From Gnetum montanum (taxonomy: Eukaryota > Streptophyta > Gnetopsida > Gnetales > Gnetaceae), in contig MNCI01001323.1 in NCBI GenBank assembly GCA_015680685.1, positions 6,644 to 49,048 on the forward strand: a DNA stretch of 42,405 nt. The letters are read 5' to 3'. Positions 41,901-42,405 of this stretch are shown piece by piece. A program made the position numbers and the translations under genes. Each line of letters begins with the position of its first letter. Position 1 is the first letter of the stretch. Under the pieces are notes generated by a model, which did not search any database, was not told where the DNA came from, and worked only from the letters and a program-made list of their open reading frames with translations.

Positions 41901-42405
41901 CTCATCTTCCAAAAGGTTGAAGACTAGAAGGATCACTGTGCGTGGGTCCATCAGTGGGGCAAGACACAAAAAGCCCATAAGAAGTAGTATAAGGTTGATC
42001 ATGGGGCTTACCTGAAATGGCTTAAAGAAGAGTCGGTTGAACTACACAAGAGAGAGTTATTCATTCAAGGGATCCTTGAAAACACTCTCAAGATGGAGCA
42101 ATCCCCTACTCTTCAAGTCACTACCATTGTGGATGAGACTACTATAGTTGCTATTACTCATGAGCCTTCTAGTTGGCCCCTATAGATAAATCCAGCATTC
42201 TTTTTCGTGTTCATCTTGGGGATGTTGACTAGGTCAACATGATGGAGGACCAGATCCTCCATCATTTAGAGGAAGGCCTTCCCCATCTATCCTTGAAAGT
42301 GATGGAGCTAGACTCTCCATAGGTTTGATCTATTTTATGTTTCAATTTTTGTGGTTTAAAATCATGATCTTGGCTATGGTTCACTAATTGGTTATATGTT
42401 GTTGT

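Larger units (their letters stand above)
36912..42405 (+). pseudogene. Multi-exon gene of unknown function, decayed; candidate antisense extra ORF of a Tat element
   Basis: A start-like ATGGCACCAAAACAC at 36912 begins a short lysine-rich first exon (to about 37038). Later coding blocks, with introns inferred from GT...AG ends, are 38956-39398, 39488-39737, 39844 to about 40890, about 41003-41197, 41288-41425 and 41523 to beyond 42185. Introns of 89, 106, 90 and 97 bp join in matching phase: GG|G before YKVNKQDLIIGDQILV, and G|TT and G|TA across the last two. Recognisable text includes PLGKLSLWFQPEASDFHAYL, SLFHDLFGVLANGTKVFIRI, EVLQWLDASINHFEISMDSF, a basic segment REKLKRLMEEAP, an acidic GEEEEEELG and a late coiled coil (WEEVVALRENV, KWLKEESVELHKRELF). 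About 15 in-frame stops, mostly TAG and TGA, and some frameshifts show decay. I do not recognise the family. Intron 1 phase does not match, so the 5' end is uncertain. The 3' end lies outside the window. Confidence 0.6.

Overview
The window looks like nuclear DNA of a land plant. It is AT-rich and CpG-poor almost throughout, is packed with old plant-type LTR retrotransposons, and carries a DnaJ/Hsp40 fragment closest to plant type-A DnaJ proteins. The heavy decay and nested insertions would fit a large, slowly purged genome such as a gymnosperm, but the sequence does not name the species. No intact host gene, rRNA, complete tRNA or CRISPR array was seen.

Most of the window is several copies of one Ty3/gypsy family. 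I place it in or near the Tat lineage from its integrase and reverse transcriptase sequence, a second RNase H-like domain after RT, and a repeat-rich 3' region. Its LTR begins TGAAACACC after a purine tract AACAAAGAGGG. Copy 1 (+ strand) runs from the 3' region at 2.7-3.8 kb through an LTR (from 3816) to gag and protease (6.1-9.5 kb). Copy A (- strand) occupies about 10.65-16.2 kb: RT fragment, integrase, 3' region, LTR. Copy B (- strand) occupies 25.6-32.1 kb: nearly complete pol, 3' region, LTR, then gag. A - strand gag fragment lies at 1-595.

Other elements are nested or interposed. A 499-bp LTR-like sequence (TGTTGG...CCAACA) sits at 11277-11775. A family-type LTR fragment cuts copy A at 15349. 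A 2.7-kb CpG-richer block at 16201-18919, carrying a DnaJ pseudogene, is bounded by a 12-bp direct repeat. A Ty1/copia-like relic spans about 22-25.6 kb, with a coiled-coil gag, a decayed zinc knuckle, a purine tract and a 3' LTR with TATA box; a tRNA-derived SINE head lies inside it.

The right third (32.4-42.4 kb) differs. About 20 units of a ~180-bp tandem repeat (32840-36490) lie next to a decayed multi-exon gene on the + strand (36912 to the window end). The short introns of that gene preserve reading phase. The layout (antisense gene, tandem repeats, 29-bp repeats, element 3' end) resembles the 3' region of Tat-lineage elements, which often carry extra ORFs and variable tandem repeats. 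The same repeat occurs inverted at 690-1710. This antisense intron-bearing gene plus satellite-like array is the most interesting part of the window.
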